Shown one piece after another: positions 1 through 8,654 of a DNA stretch of 64,000 nucleotides. Below the pieces are notes generated by a model. The model was given only the letters and a program-made list of their open reading frames with translations. It made no database searches and was not told the origin of the DNA. Each line of letters opens with the position of its first letter. Position 1 is the stretch's first letter. The DNA comes from JAWWPY01 sp033854735. GTDB lineage: Bacteria; Actinomycetota; Actinomycetes; Streptosporangiales; Streptosporangiaceae. A program made the translations under genes and the position numbers. Location: positions 50,336 through 114,335 of the forward strand of contig JAWWPY010000257.1 in NCBI GenBank assembly GCA_033854735.1. Direction: 5' to 3'.

Positions 1-83
1 TCCGCACGGAGTAGCCGGTCACGGCCGCCCCCCGCGGTAGGGCTCCTCCGGCCCGAACCCGTCAGCTAACCCGGTAGGCGGTC
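1..83 (+). promoter_or_regulatory. ydaO-yuaA (c-di-AMP) riboswitch, 3' part, cut by window start
   Basis: The leader of the NlpC/P60 gene carries the hallmark 3' half of the ydaO-yuaA riboswitch. A GGTAGGGC / GCCCGAA stem (37-56) is followed by the block CCCGTCAGCTAACCCGGTAG (58-77) and GCGG. The first bases (TCCGCACGGA) fit the end of the preceding conserved GGTGAATCC element. The 5' part lies outside the window. Known family: c-di-AMP sensing OFF switches that often precede peptidoglycan hydrolase genes in Actinobacteria. The assignment is pattern recognition; a covariance-model search would confirm it. Confidence 0.85.
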
Positions 84-99
84 TAGGAGAGGAGAGTAC

Positions 100-1152
100 G
101 TGGATCGCTTGCCCCTTGGCAGGCACGCAGCGAGTGAATCGCCGTGGATTCGCACCCGCAGCGGCTGGCGCCGCATCTGGCCACGGATCGCCCTGCTGGC
201 CGGAGCGGCCACGCTGGCCGGCCTTGTATTGCCCAGTGGGGTGGGTAGCGCCACGACCAGCGATCCGCAGCCCAGCCTCACGAGCCTGGTCAACCAGGCG
301 AAGCAGCTTTCCAACCAGATCAACACCCTGAGCGAGCAGTACGACGGGCTGCGCGTCCAGCTGAGCGAGGCACAGGCCGAGACCAAGATCGCCAAGGCCA
401 CCTACGACATGGATGCGAAGAGGCTCGGCGAAGGTCAGCAGGCGGTCGGCGAGGTCGCCGCGCAGAGCTACATGGACGGCGGGTTCGGTACCCCGCTGCA
501 GGTTCTGACCTCGAGTAACGCGCAGACGCTGATGAGCCGGGCGGCCATCATGCAGCAACTCCAGGCAGAGAACGGTGACAAGGTCAGCGCGCTGGCGACG
601 GCTGAGGCAGCGGCCCGGCGCGCCCAGGAGACAGCGACCCAGCAAGCGAAGCGAGCCGCGACCCTGTCCGCCACCATGGCCGCCAAGACCAAGGTGATCC
701 AGGGCAAGATCAACACGCTCAACAGCGCGGCGTTCAGCCAGGCGATGTCCATCTTCAACAAGACCGGGCAGTATCCCAATATCAACATCCCCACCGGCAA
801 CACGGTGGGAGCCGAGGCACTGCGCTACGCGCTCACCAAGCGGGGCGACCCGTACGTGTGGGGCGCCGCCGGGCCGAGCGCGTTCGACTGCTCGGGCCTG
901 GTGAAGTGGGCCTACGCGCAGGTGGGCATCAGCCTCCAGCACTACACCGGCGACCAGTACAACGAGGGCCAGCACATCTCGCGGAGCCAGTTGCAGCCTG
1001 GCGACCTGGTGTTCTTCTTCCAGGACCTCGGGCACGTCGGTATGTACATCGGCGACGGCCTGATGGTCGATGCACCCACGTTTGGCCAGCCCGTCCAGGT
1101 CCAGCCCGTGTTCTGGAGCGCCTTCGCAGGAGCCGTCCGCATCGTCGCCTAG
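100..1152 (+). CDS. Secreted NlpC/P60 family peptidoglycan hydrolase
   Basis: 350-aa exported cell-wall hydrolase, probably a D,L-endopeptidase cutting peptide stems. Order: basic N-terminus with a hydrophobic export segment (about residues 28-47), an alanine/glutamine-rich coiled-coil region (about 60-220), then a C-terminal NlpC/P60 domain. The catalytic Cys264 lies in the AFDCSGLV motif and His312 in LGHVGMYIGD. The GTG start is chosen because an AGGAGAGGAG ribosome site ends 5 nt upstream and the export segment is then N-terminal. It follows a c-di-AMP riboswitch, so expression should respond to the nucleotide that signals turgor and wall stress. It is RipA/Rpf-type autolysin-like; the exact bond cleaved cannot be read from sequence. 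Confidence 0.9.
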   Translation: MDRLPLGRHAASESPWIRTRSGWRRIWPRIALLAGAATLAGLVLPSGVGSATTSDPQPSLTSLVNQAKQLSNQINTLSEQYDGLRVQLSEAQAETKIAKATYDMDAKRLGEGQQAVGEVAAQSYMDGGFGTPLQVLTSSNAQTLMSRAAIMQQLQAENGDKVSALATAEAAARRAQETATQQAKRAATLSATMAAKTKVIQGKINTLNSAAFSQAMSIFNKTGQYPNINIPTGNTVGAEALRYALTKRGDPYVWGAAGPSAFDCSGLVKWAYAQVGISLQHYTGDQYNEGQHISRSQLQPGDLVFFFQDLGHVGMYIGDGLMVDAPTFGQPVQVQPVFWSAFAGAVRIVA

Positions 1153-1251
1153 CCCGTCGACCAGCCTGGAAAGCTCACGGTCGCAGTCTCGTGACTGAGC
1201 TGGCCACCTCCTGACGATCGGGCTGTCAGGCCGCTGCGGCCGGACGATCGC

Positions 1252-1257
1252 TAATAT
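1252..1257 (+). promoter_or_regulatory. -10 box TAATAT, probable leaderless start
   Basis: TAATAT ends 6 nt before the GTG at 1264, the spacing expected if transcription starts at the first base of the codon. No Shine-Dalgarno sequence is present. Confidence 0.6.
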
Positions 1258-1263
1258 GACCCG

Positions 1264-2130
1264 GTGATGGAGCGAGTGCGAGCCGCGCTGGCGGCTCACA
1301 TTCCGAGCTGCCAGCCGGTGGTCATCACGAAGTTTGGGTCAGGAATCGACAACGTCGTGTTCCTTGTGAACGGCGAGCTGATCCTGCGCGCCAGCAATGA
1401 GAACGACGCGAAGCGACGGGCCGACGAGGTCAGGCGCGAGGCAGAACTACTCCACATGGTGGCCGAGATCTCGCCGCTACAGGTCCCGAGACCTATCTTC
1501 GTCGATGCCGACCACGGTGTGCTGGCCTACAGGAAGCTGGCCGGCGTGCCATTGAACCACTTCGAACTCCTCAACCCGGCGTCCCTGGGCCCGGTCCTCG
1601 GCGAGTTCTTGGGCAACCTGCACCTGGCCCCTACTGCTGACATCGCCACCCTGGTGCCATGCGAGAACGAGCCGCTCACGGCCTGGCGGGAAGAGGCCGA
1701 CGAGAACTACCGGCAGGTCGCCGATCGTGTCCCGAGCGAGGCCCGCCCGCTGGTGCAGGACTTTCTCGACCGCCCACCTCCAGCTGCGGTCGGCACATTG
1801 GTCTTCTGCCACAACGACCTCGGCGCGGAGCACCTCCTCTTCGATCCGGAGATGGAGACGCTCACCGGTGTCATCGACTGGACCGACGCCGCCATCACCG
1901 ACCCAGCCGTCGACTTCGGGCGGCTGTATCGTGACTTCGGCCCCGCAGCGCTCAAGGCCATCGTGGCGAACTATCGGGCCCCATGGACTGGCGGGACATA
2001 CGAACGGGCCGTATTCTTTGCCCGCTGCGCCCTGTTGGAAGATCTTGCTTACGGCATCCACGGCGGGGACCAGCGGTACGCCGACGCGGCACTGACACAC
2101 CTAGTGAGGACGTTCACCCAACTCGCGTAA
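1264..2130 (+). CDS. APH/ChoK-like phosphotransferase family protein
   Basis: 288-aa protein of the aminoglycoside phosphotransferase / protein-kinase-like fold. The nucleotide-binding N-lobe (about 18-110) is followed by the Brenner motif FCHNDLGAEHLLF with catalytic Asp185, and the metal-binding VIDWTDA with Asp205. The natural substrate is unknown; family members phosphorylate aminoglycosides, macrolides, choline or sugars, and an antibiotic-resistance role should not be assumed. Start is GTG 1264 or the adjacent ATG 1267; there is no ribosome site but an ideal -10 box lies 6 nt upstream. It is convergent with lysS across a shared hairpin. Confidence 0.8.
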   Translation: MMERVRAALAAHIPSCQPVVITKFGSGIDNVVFLVNGELILRASNENDAKRRADEVRREAELLHMVAEISPLQVPRPIFVDADHGVLAYRKLAGVPLNHFELLNPASLGPVLGEFLGNLHLAPTADIATLVPCENEPLTAWREEADENYRQVADRVPSEARPLVQDFLDRPPPAAVGTLVFCHNDLGAEHLLFDPEMETLTGVIDWTDAAITDPAVDFGRLYRDFGPAALKAIVANYRAPWTGGTYERAVFFARCALLEDLAYGIHGGDQRYADAALTHLVRTFTQLA

Positions 2131-2242
2131 TCGGCAGGGAGTCCCTTGCCGGTCGGACGTCCCGCCAACGAGCACCCTGCGTGACGGTTATGACCCCGTC
2201 TGGGTGGCGATCTGCGGCCAGATCACAGCGGCCTCAGCGCTG

Positions 2243-2271
2243 GGGACCGCGCCGTAACCCGCCGCGGTCCC
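2243..2271. terminator. Bidirectional hairpin between APH and lysS
   Basis: A 9-bp perfect stem, GGGACCGCG (2243-2251) and CGCGGTCCC (2263-2271), encloses an 11-nt loop between two convergent genes. No T-run follows on either strand, as is usual for actinomycetes. Confidence 0.55.
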
Positions 2272-2280
2272 TGCTGCGTG

Positions 2281-3798
2281 CTACTCCGGCCTGACCAGCG
2301 GGAACAAGATCGTTTCCCGGACACTCTCGCCAGTCAGCATGATCAGGATGCGATCGATGCCCGCGCCCATGCCCCCGGTCGGGGGCATCCCGTACTCCAG
2401 CGCCTGCAGGAAGTCCTCATCGAGTTGCATGGCTTCCGAGTCCCCGCCCGCGGCCAGCAGTGACTGCGCGGTCAGCCGCGCCCGCTCCTCGACGGGGTCC
2501 ACGAGCTCGGAGTAGCCGGTCCCGATCTCGGTCCCGAACGCCACCAGATCCCACCGTTCGGCCAGGCGCGGATCGTCGCGGTGCGCCCGGGTCAGCGGAG
2601 ATACCTCGACCGGGAAGTCCCGGTAGAAGGTCGGCTCGACCGTAGTCCCCTCGACCAGCCGCTCGTACATCTCGAGCACGATCTGGCCCGGGTTCCAGGC
2701 CGGATCGGCTGGCACGCCCGCCGCGGAGCACAAAGCGCGCAGCTGCTCCTCGCTGGTGTCCGGCCCTATCTTCTCGCCAAGGGCCTCGGAGATCGCGCCG
2801 AGCACCGTCTTGGCCGGCCACTCGCCACCGATGTCGTACTCCCCGCCGTCCGCCCGCCGGATCGCCGTGCTGCCGAACGCGGCCACGGCCGCCCCCTGGA
2901 TCAGTTCCCTGGTGAGCGTGGCGACGGTGTTGTAGTCGCCGTACGTCTCGTAGGCCTCGAGCATGGTGAATTCGGGGTTGTGCGTGGAGTCCGCGCCTTC
3001 GTTACGGAAATTACGCCCTATCTCGAAGACTTTCTCGATACCCCCGACGACGAGCCGCTTGAGATACAGCTCCAGCGCGATCCGAAGGTACATATCCATG
3101 CCGTAGGCGTTGATGTGGGTCTTGAACGGACGGGCATTGGCGCCACCGTGCACGGTCTGCAGGACCGGCGTCTCGACCTCGAGAAAACCGCGGGCATACA
3201 GCTGCTCGCGCAGCGAGCGGGTGACAGTGCTCCTGACCTCGGCCATGCGCCGTGAGCCAGGATTGACGATCAGATCGACATAACGATGCCGTACCCGTGA
3301 CTCAACGTCAGTAAGGCCTTTGTGCTTTTCCGGCAGGGGGCGAAGGCTCTTGGCCGTGATAGCGAACCTGTCCGCGAGCACCGAGAGCTCGCCTCGGCGT
3401 GAGGCTATGACCTCGCCGTAGACCCCGATGTGATCGCCAAGGTCCACGTCCTGCTTCCAGGCCGCCAACGCGTCGGCGCCGACGCGGTCCAGGGAGATCA
3501 TGACCTGGATGTCCCCGGTCCCGTCCCGGATCGTCGCGAAGCAGAGCTTTCCCCCGTTCCGGGACAGCATGACCCGCCCGACGACACCCACCCGATCACC
3601 AGTGGCCGCGTCCGGCTCCAGCGACGGATAGCGCGCGCGCAGTTCGCTGATCGTGTCGGTCCGGGGGAAGCCCACGGGGTACGGGTCCACGCCGGACGCG
3701 AGCAGGCGCTCACGCTTGGCCCGCCGGACCTTCATCTGCTCGGGTAGGTCTTCCTCCACCTGGACGAGGCTACCGGTGGGCAGCCCTCGGTCAGGCAC
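2281..3798 (-). CDS. lysS: Lysyl-tRNA synthetase, class II
   Basis: About 505 aa, full length for class II LysRS. It has an N-terminal OB-fold anticodon-binding domain (about 65-165) with the DLPEQMKVRR lead-in, then the catalytic domain. Motif 2 reads KVFEIGRNFRNEG (about 257-269). The C-terminal motif 3 contains GGMGAGIDRILIMLTGE. It charges tRNA-Lys in the cytosol. The start is uncertain: GTG at 3798 with a TTG directly before it (3801), neither with a clear ribosome site. It lies downstream of coaX on the same strand, with the rightward GNAT gene between them, and is divergent from that gene. Confidence 0.95.
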   Translation of the reverse strand: MPDRGLPTGSLVQVEEDLPEQMKVRRAKRERLLASGVDPYPVGFPRTDTISELRARYPSLEPDAATGDRVGVVGRVMLSRNGGKLCFATIRDGTGDIQVMISLDRVGADALAAWKQDVDLGDHIGVYGEVIASRRGELSVLADRFAITAKSLRPLPEKHKGLTDVESRVRHRYVDLIVNPGSRRMAEVRSTVTRSLREQLYARGFLEVETPVLQTVHGGANARPFKTHINAYGMDMYLRIALELYLKRLVVGGIEKVFEIGRNFRNEGADSTHNPEFTMLEAYETYGDYNTVATLTRELIQGAAVAAFGSTAIRRADGGEYDIGGEWPAKTVLGAISEALGEKIGPDTSEEQLRALCSAAGVPADPAWNPGQIVLEMYERLVEGTTVEPTFYRDFPVEVSPLTRAHRDDPRLAERWDLVAFGTEIGTGYSELVDPVEERARLTAQSLLAAGGDSEAMQLDEDFLQALEYGMPPTGGMGAGIDRILIMLTGESVRETILFPLVRPE

Positions 3799-3885
3799 CA
3801 ATTTCGGCCCCGGCGGTTACCGGACCGGCCCGGACCCCGGTTGCCGATCTTCTCCCCCGGCGGTGTATGTCCGGCCTCGGGCCGG

Positions 3886-3891
3886 TACGGT
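3886..3891 (+). promoter_or_regulatory. -10 box TACGGT, probable leaderless start
   Basis: TACGGT is followed by exactly six bases and the ATG at 3898 of the GNAT gene, and there is no ribosome site. The same hexamer and spacing precede the metalloprotease gene at 49496. Confidence 0.6.
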
Positions 3892-3897
3892 CCTTCC

Positions 3898-4332
3898 ATG
3901 CGGATCGTGCTTGGGAAGTACGAGATGGACGACGACCCGGGTCGGGTGGACCGCGACGAGCTCTGGCAGTTTCTATCCGAACAGGCGTACTGGGGCCGTT
4001 GGCGGACCCGTGATCTGGTCGAACGGCAACTAGACACGGCCTGGCGCATCGTCGGCGTCTACGAGACCGCCACCGGCGCCATGATCGGCTTCGCCCGGGC
4101 CATCTCCGACGGCGTGGGCTTCGCCTACCTCGCGGACGTTTACGTCGTCACGGACGCCCGGGGGCAGGGACTCGGTACCGAGCTGATCCGCACGATGATC
4201 GACCGTGGCCCCGGCTCTTCGTTCCGCTGGGCGCTGCACACCTCCGACGCGCACGGGCTCTATGCGCGGTTTGGTTTCGCCCAGCCTGACCGGACCTACC
4301 TGGAACGGCCCGGCACGGTGCCCACCGGCTAA
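3898..4332 (+). CDS. GNAT family N-acetyltransferase
   Basis: 144-aa single-domain GNAT protein. The acetyl-CoA pyrophosphate loop is VVTDARGQGLGTELI, with RGQGLG at 88-93. The C-terminal LYARFGFAQ matches the usual 'YxxxGF' strand. Substrate unknown. The ATG at 3898 was chosen over the longer in-frame extension because of the -10 box six bases upstream and the good N-terminal fit. It is convergent with coaX: the two stop codons share bases 4330-4331, so there is no intergenic space. Confidence 0.85.
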   Translation: MRIVLGKYEMDDDPGRVDRDELWQFLSEQAYWGRWRTRDLVERQLDTAWRIVGVYETATGAMIGFARAISDGVGFAYLADVYVVTDARGQGLGTELIRTMIDRGPGSSFRWALHTSDAHGLYARFGFAQPDRTYLERPGTVPTG

Positions 4333-5117
4333 TTCAGCTGGTTGCGCTCGAAGGCCAGCCGCAACCCGATCAGGGTCAGCCAGGGCTCGTGCTCGTCGAT
4401 GATGCTCACCTCGTCGATGACGAGCGGGGCCAGCCCGCCGGTGGCGATGACCGTCACCGAATCCGGGTCGGCCGGGGCCAGTTCCCGGATCATCCGGTTC
4501 GCGATGCCCTCGACCTGCCCGGCGAAACCGAAGATGATGCCCGACTGCAGAGCTTCGACCGTGTTCTTGCCGATCGCATGATGCGGCCGCGCCAGCTCGA
4601 CCTTCAGCAACTGGGCCGCCCGCCGGGACAGCGCGTCCACCGAGATCTCGATCCCTGGGGCGAAGGCCCCCCCGACGAACTCGCCCTTCGCGCTGACCGC
4701 GTCGAAGTTCGTTGACGTCCCGAAGTCCACGATGACCGCCGGGCCGCCGTAGAGGTGGACCGCCGCGACCGCGTTCATGATGCGGTCGCTGCCCACCTCC
4801 TTCGGGTTGTCCGTCCGCACCGACACGCCGGTCCGCACGCCCGGCTCCACGATCAACGCAGGAATGTCCGGGTAGTAACGGCGGCACATCTTCCGCATCT
4901 CGTGCAGAACGGATGGCACCGTGGAACACAGCGCGATTCCGCTGATATCCGGGTCCTTGGAGACGGCGCTCTGCGCGAGGAGGCCCTGCAGGACCACGAC
5001 GATCTCGTCGGCGGTGCGCTGCGGGTCGGTGGCGATCCGCCAGTGCTCGACCACCTGCTCGCCTTCGAACAGGCCAAGCACGGTGTTGGTGTTCCCCACG
5101 TCGATCGTCAACAGCAC
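4329..5117 (-). CDS. coaX: Type III pantothenate kinase
   Basis: 262 aa, normal for CoaX, which phosphorylates pantothenate in the first step of CoA synthesis and is not feedback inhibited by CoA. It shows the ASKHA-fold phosphate loop DVGNTNT (6-12), the GSDR motif (109-112), VDFGTSTNFD (130-139), and GGAFAPGIEIS. Starts at GTG 5117 with a GGGGGGAG site upstream and overlaps the panC stop by 10 nt, indicating translational coupling with the preceding pantothenate step. Confidence 0.95.
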   Translation of the reverse strand: MLLTIDVGNTNTVLGLFEGEQVVEHWRIATDPQRTADEIVVVLQGLLAQSAVSKDPDISGIALCSTVPSVLHEMRKMCRRYYPDIPALIVEPGVRTGVSVRTDNPKEVGSDRIMNAVAAVHLYGGPAVIVDFGTSTNFDAVSAKGEFVGGAFAPGIEISVDALSRRAAQLLKVELARPHHAIGKNTVEALQSGIIFGFAGQVEGIANRMIRELAPADPDSVTVIATGGLAPLVIDEVSIIDEHEPWLTLIGLRLAFERNQLN

Positions 5118-5983
5118 GGTGCTCCCCCCGGCGGGCCGCCCAGGTCCAGCGGGGTGTTGTCGATCAACCGGGTGGCCCCGACCCTGGCCGCCACCAGGAG
5201 CAGCGCCGGACCCGAGGCATGCTCGTCGACCTGCTCGAACGTCGCCGGGTCGACCAGGGCCAGGTAGTCAGGAAGCACCGCGGGCACGGCGTCGAGTACC
5301 TGGTGCGCCGCCTTCAGCACACCGGCCGGACCAGCCGGACCGGCCGCCTGGCCGGCCCGCAAGGCCGCCGACAGCGAGAGCGCGGCCTCGCGGTCCGCCG
5401 CGGACAGGTACCTGTTCCGGCTCGAGATCGCCAGCCCGTCCGGATCCCGGACGGTCGGTACCCCAGCGATCTCGATGCCGAGCGCGAAGTCGTCGGTCAT
5501 CCGGCGGACTAGGGCGAGTTGCTGCGCGTCCTTCTCGCCGAAGACCGCCACGTCCGGGCGCACCATCTCCAGCAGCTTCAGCACCACGGTCAGCACCCCG
5601 GTGAAGAACCCAGGCCGGAAAGCTCCCTCAAGCACCTGTCCCATCGGCCCCGGGTCCACGGTGACCAGCTGCCCGGCCGGGTACATCTGGGCGCGGTCCG
5701 GGGCGAACACCAGCTCGACGCCTTCCTCACCGCAGACCGCGACATCCTCCTGCAGGGCCCGCGGATACTTCTCGAAATCCTCACCCGCCCCGAACTGCAG
5801 CGGGTTGACGAAGACAGACGCCACGACGCTTCCGTTGGGGCCGGAAAGGTCTTGCCCGCGGCGGAGCAGGGCCCGGTGGCCCTCGTGCAGTGCCCCCATG
5901 GTGGGAACCAGTACCACCGGGGAGCCGAGACCGCGGCGGGCGGCGGCCAGGCCGATCCTGGTCCTGGCGAGCACGGGAATCAC
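5108..5983 (-). CDS. panC: Pantothenate synthetase (pantoate-beta-alanine ligase)
   Basis: 291 aa; makes pantothenate from pantoate, beta-alanine and ATP. Class I synthetase-like motifs are PTMGALHEGH (27-36), the HIGH equivalent, and ISSRNRYLS (about 186-194), the KMSKS equivalent. RPGFFTGV (123-130) and FGEKDAQQL (148-156) are also typical. The GTG start at 5983 overlaps the stop of the DUF2520 gene by 4 nt (GTGA), and its end overlaps coaX, so the three genes form one operon. No panD is seen in the window. The C-terminal part has an alanine/glycine/proline-rich stretch (AGPAGPAG) typical of this genome's linkers. Confidence 0.95.
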   Translation of the reverse strand: MIPVLARTRIGLAAARRGLGSPVVLVPTMGALHEGHRALLRRGQDLSGPNGSVVASVFVNPLQFGAGEDFEKYPRALQEDVAVCGEEGVELVFAPDRAQMYPAGQLVTVDPGPMGQVLEGAFRPGFFTGVLTVVLKLLEMVRPDVAVFGEKDAQQLALVRRMTDDFALGIEIAGVPTVRDPDGLAISSRNRYLSAADREAALSLSAALRAGQAAGPAGPAGVLKAAHQVLDAVPAVLPDYLALVDPATFEQVDEHASGPALLLVAARVGATRLIDNTPLDLGGPPGGAPCC

Positions 5984-6903
5984 CGCGGCGCCCCCCCGAG
6001 CACGTCGAGCAGGCGCTGCGCGTCCGGGGCGGCGAGCATCCGGGCGGCGAGCGCGCGGTCGGCGGTGAGCCTGGCCAGCGCGACGTACGCCCGAAGGGCC
6101 TCGGGTGACACATCGCGCAGCGCCTCGATGTGGCCCGCGACCGTGTCCGCGTCCCCGCGGGCGACCGGCCCGGTGAGGCCCGCGTCACCGAGCCGCAGCG
6201 CGTTGTCGAGCGCGGCGGACAGCAGCGGCGTAAGCATCCGGGCCGGGTCGGGCACTCCGGCCGCGCGCAGCAGGTCGGCGGCCTGGACCACCAGGGTGAT
6301 CAGGTGGTTGGCCCCGCTGGCCAGGGCCGCGTGGTACAGGCCACGGTTCGCCTCCTCGATGAACACCGGCTCGCCGCCCATCTCGATCACCAGGGCCTCC
6401 GCCGCCGTCCGGAGCGGGTCGGGGGCGGTCACCCCGAAGCAGATCCCGGCCAGCCGGTCCAGGTCGTCGGGGCGCCCGGTGAATGTCATCACCGGGTGCA
6501 GGGCCAGCGGCAGCGCGCCGCGGCGGGTGGCCGGCTCTAGCAGCCTGATGCCATGCCTGCCGCTGGCGTGCGCGAGCAGCCGTCCCTCCATCGGCGCGCC
6601 GGTCGCGGCGAGCCCGCTGACCAGGCCCGGCAGCGCGTCATCGGGGACGGTCAGCAGGACCAGGCCCGATTCCGCCAGCACCTCGTCTGGCCGCTTGATC
6701 GCCGCGTCGGGCAGCAGGCGGCGGGCGCGGGCCACCGACGCGTCGGAGACCGCGGACACCGCGACCACCCGGTGCCCCGCCCGGGCCAGTGCGGCCCCGA
6801 GAACGGTGCCGACCCGGCCTGCGCCGATGACACCGATCGTGAGCCTGGCCGGGTGCGGATGCGGCGGGGGCGGCGGAATCGGCTGACTGGCCGGGCCAGG
6901 CAT
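5980..6903 (-). CDS. Rossmann-like and DUF2520 domain protein
   Basis: 307 aa. The N-terminal Rossmann nucleotide-binding domain has the glycine motif GAGRVG (27-32). The C-terminal helical DUF2520 domain begins around residue 150. The fold resembles 6-phosphogluconate/ketopantoate reductases. This family is a regular neighbour of panC in Actinobacteria; a role as ketopantoate reductase is an inference, not shown. The start at ATG 6903 is favoured by a GAGAGGA site about 8 nt upstream; an upstream in-frame extension to 7047 lacks support. The N-terminal proline/histidine run precedes the domain. Confidence 0.85.
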   Translation of the reverse strand: MPGPASQPIPPPPPHPHPARLTIGVIGAGRVGTVLGAALARAGHRVVAVSAVSDASVARARRLLPDAAIKRPDEVLAESGLVLLTVPDDALPGLVSGLAATGAPMEGRLLAHASGRHGIRLLEPATRRGALPLALHPVMTFTGRPDDLDRLAGICFGVTAPDPLRTAAEALVIEMGGEPVFIEEANRGLYHAALASGANHLITLVVQAADLLRAAGVPDPARMLTPLLSAALDNALRLGDAGLTGPVARGDADTVAGHIEALRDVSPEALRAYVALARLTADRALAARMLAAPDAQRLLDVLGGAPR

Positions 6904-7187
6904 CGGGTCAGTGTCCTCTCGTTCCAGTCCTCGCGGGTACCGGACGGCACTGGCCAGCATATCCACGGCGCGCGGCCGCGTCGCCGGAGCCAGCACCGGC
7001 GCCCGGTCGTGCCGACAATCCGCGCCTGGACCTGCGCATCGTTCCACTGGCAGGGCTGGCGCCGGCCGCGGCGGGATTAGTAAGCTTTCGGCGTCCGCCG
7101 CTGGTGCCGGGCCGCTGCTCTGGACGGGAGTGGCAGACGGCAGCGGGCCGGGTGAGCAGGGCGCCTGGTAAGCAGGCAGGGGGATGG

Positions 7188-8618
7188 ATGACCGAGCGCA
7201 CCGCCGGCACTCATGAATCTGACACCCATCAGAAGGCCCTGCGCATCAACCTCGACCCGCGCTGGTACGGGACGATCGCCGAGATCGGGGCCGGCCAGGA
7301 GGTCGTGCGCTGGTTCTTCCGGGTGGGCGGGGCCGCGGGCACCATCGCGAAGTCGATCTCCGCCTACGACATGGCCGTCAGCGACGCCGTCTACGGCAAG
7401 GCGGACCGGTACGTGTCCGCTGGGCGGCTCCAGGGCATGCTGGACAAGGAATTCCAGCTCAACGTCGACCGCCTCGGCGATGAGCGTGGTGACGGCACCT
7501 CGTTCTTCGCGTTCGCCGACACGGTCGTGGCGCGCAGCTTCCGGGGCAGCAACGAGTGCCACGGCTGGATGGGCGTGAAGTTCCAGGCCCAGCCGCACGA
7601 CGAGCCGAGCCAGATCGTGATGCACGTGCGGATGCTCGACGTGGAGGCCTGGCTGCAGCAGGAGGCGCTCGGGATCGTCGGGGTGAACCTGCTGTATGGG
7701 GCGTTTTTCGAGCACCACGAACCGGACAGGCTGATCGAGAGCCTGCTTGACCGGCTGACCACCGGCCGCATCGAGATTGACATGATCCAGTTCCGCGGCA
7801 TCGAGTTCCGTGGCGTGGACAACAGGCTGATGGCGCTCAAGCTCGTCCAGCTCGGGCTGAGCGGCGTGGCGATGTTCGGCCCTGACCGTGAGGTGCTGCA
7901 GCCGAGCGAGGTGCTGCGCAAGAACGCCATCCTGGTGGAGCGGGGCAGCTTCCGCCCGCCCACCCACGTGAACCTCGACATGCTCGAGACGGCCCGGGCC
8001 AGGTTCGCGGCCGACCCGGCCGTGGCGGGCAAGCCGGTACTGGCGCTGACCGAAATCACCATGCGCAACCTGCTCGCCGGCGGAGCCGTCGTGGACCGGC
8101 GGGACTTCCTCGCCCGCGCAGAACTGCTCGCCGCGTGCGGCATGACCGTGGTGATCACCGACTACTTCGACTACTACCGGCTGGCCGCCTACCTCGGCGA
8201 GCGGACCACCGAGCGGATTGGCATCGTGATGGGGGTGCCAAGCCTGATCGACCTGTTCGACGAGAAGAACCACGCCCAGCTTCCTGGCGGCATCCTGGAA
8301 AGCTTCGGGCGCCTGTTCAAGAACGAACTGAAGCTCTATGTGTATCCCCTGCAGCCCTCGCCGGACGACGAGCTCACGACCGTGAACGACATCAGGGTCC
8401 GCCCCGAGCTGCAGCCGCTCTATGACTACCTGGCCGGCCGGGGCAGTTTCGTTCACCTCGACAACTACAAGCCTGAGTACCTGCCGATCTTCAGCCGCGA
8501 TGTGCTCCGCCGGATAGCCGCGAACGACGACTCCTGGGAGAGCATGGTTCCCACCGATGTCGCCGCGCTCATCAAGCGCCGCGCGTTCTTCGGCTACGGC
8601 AAGCCGAGCCGGGACTGA
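7188..8618 (+). CDS. Conserved protein of unknown function (often mislabelled 'TonB-dependent receptor')
   Basis: 476-aa soluble-looking protein with no signal peptide or membrane segment. I recognise the whole-length family from memory by conserved stretches: NLDPRWYGTIAEIGAGQEV, FRVGGAAGTIAKSISAYDM, EALGIVGVNLLYG, VERGSFRPPT, IVMGVPSLIDLF and ILESFGRLFKNELKLYVYP. Members occur in cyanobacteria and other bacteria and carry misleading TonB labels. No enzymatic motif is evident to me. ATG 7188 has an AGGGGG site 4 nt upstream. It lies 36 nt before the MidA gene and may share its transcription. Function unknown. Confidence 0.75.
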   Translation: MTERTAGTHESDTHQKALRINLDPRWYGTIAEIGAGQEVVRWFFRVGGAAGTIAKSISAYDMAVSDAVYGKADRYVSAGRLQGMLDKEFQLNVDRLGDERGDGTSFFAFADTVVARSFRGSNECHGWMGVKFQAQPHDEPSQIVMHVRMLDVEAWLQQEALGIVGVNLLYGAFFEHHEPDRLIESLLDRLTTGRIEIDMIQFRGIEFRGVDNRLMALKLVQLGLSGVAMFGPDREVLQPSEVLRKNAILVERGSFRPPTHVNLDMLETARARFAADPAVAGKPVLALTEITMRNLLAGGAVVDRRDFLARAELLAACGMTVVITDYFDYYRLAAYLGERTTERIGIVMGVPSLIDLFDEKNHAQLPGGILESFGRLFKNELKLYVYPLQPSPDDELTTVNDIRVRPELQPLYDYLAGRGSFVHLDNYKPEYLPIFSRDVLRRIAANDDSWESMVPTDVAALIKRRAFFGYGKPSRD

Positions 8619-8644
8619 CCGCCTTCATACAGCTGGATACGGCC

Positions 8645-8650
8645 TAGAGT
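8645..8650 (+). promoter_or_regulatory. -10-like box TAGAGT before the MidA gene
   Basis: TAGAGT ends 7 nt before the second of two consecutive GTG codons (8658), consistent with a leaderless transcript for the methyltransferase. There is no ribosome site. Weaker than the other cases because the gene may also be read from upstream. Confidence 0.4.
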
Positions 8651-8654
8651 CAGC

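Noticed and set aside
1264..2130. Dedicated antibiotic resistance gene
   Set aside because: APH-fold proteins have many housekeeping substrates and nothing in the context points to a drug; only the fold-level call is supported.
7188..8618. Annotation as TonB-dependent receptor
   Set aside because: No signal peptide, plug or beta-barrel features, and the organism is a monoderm actinomycete; the label is a database carry-over.
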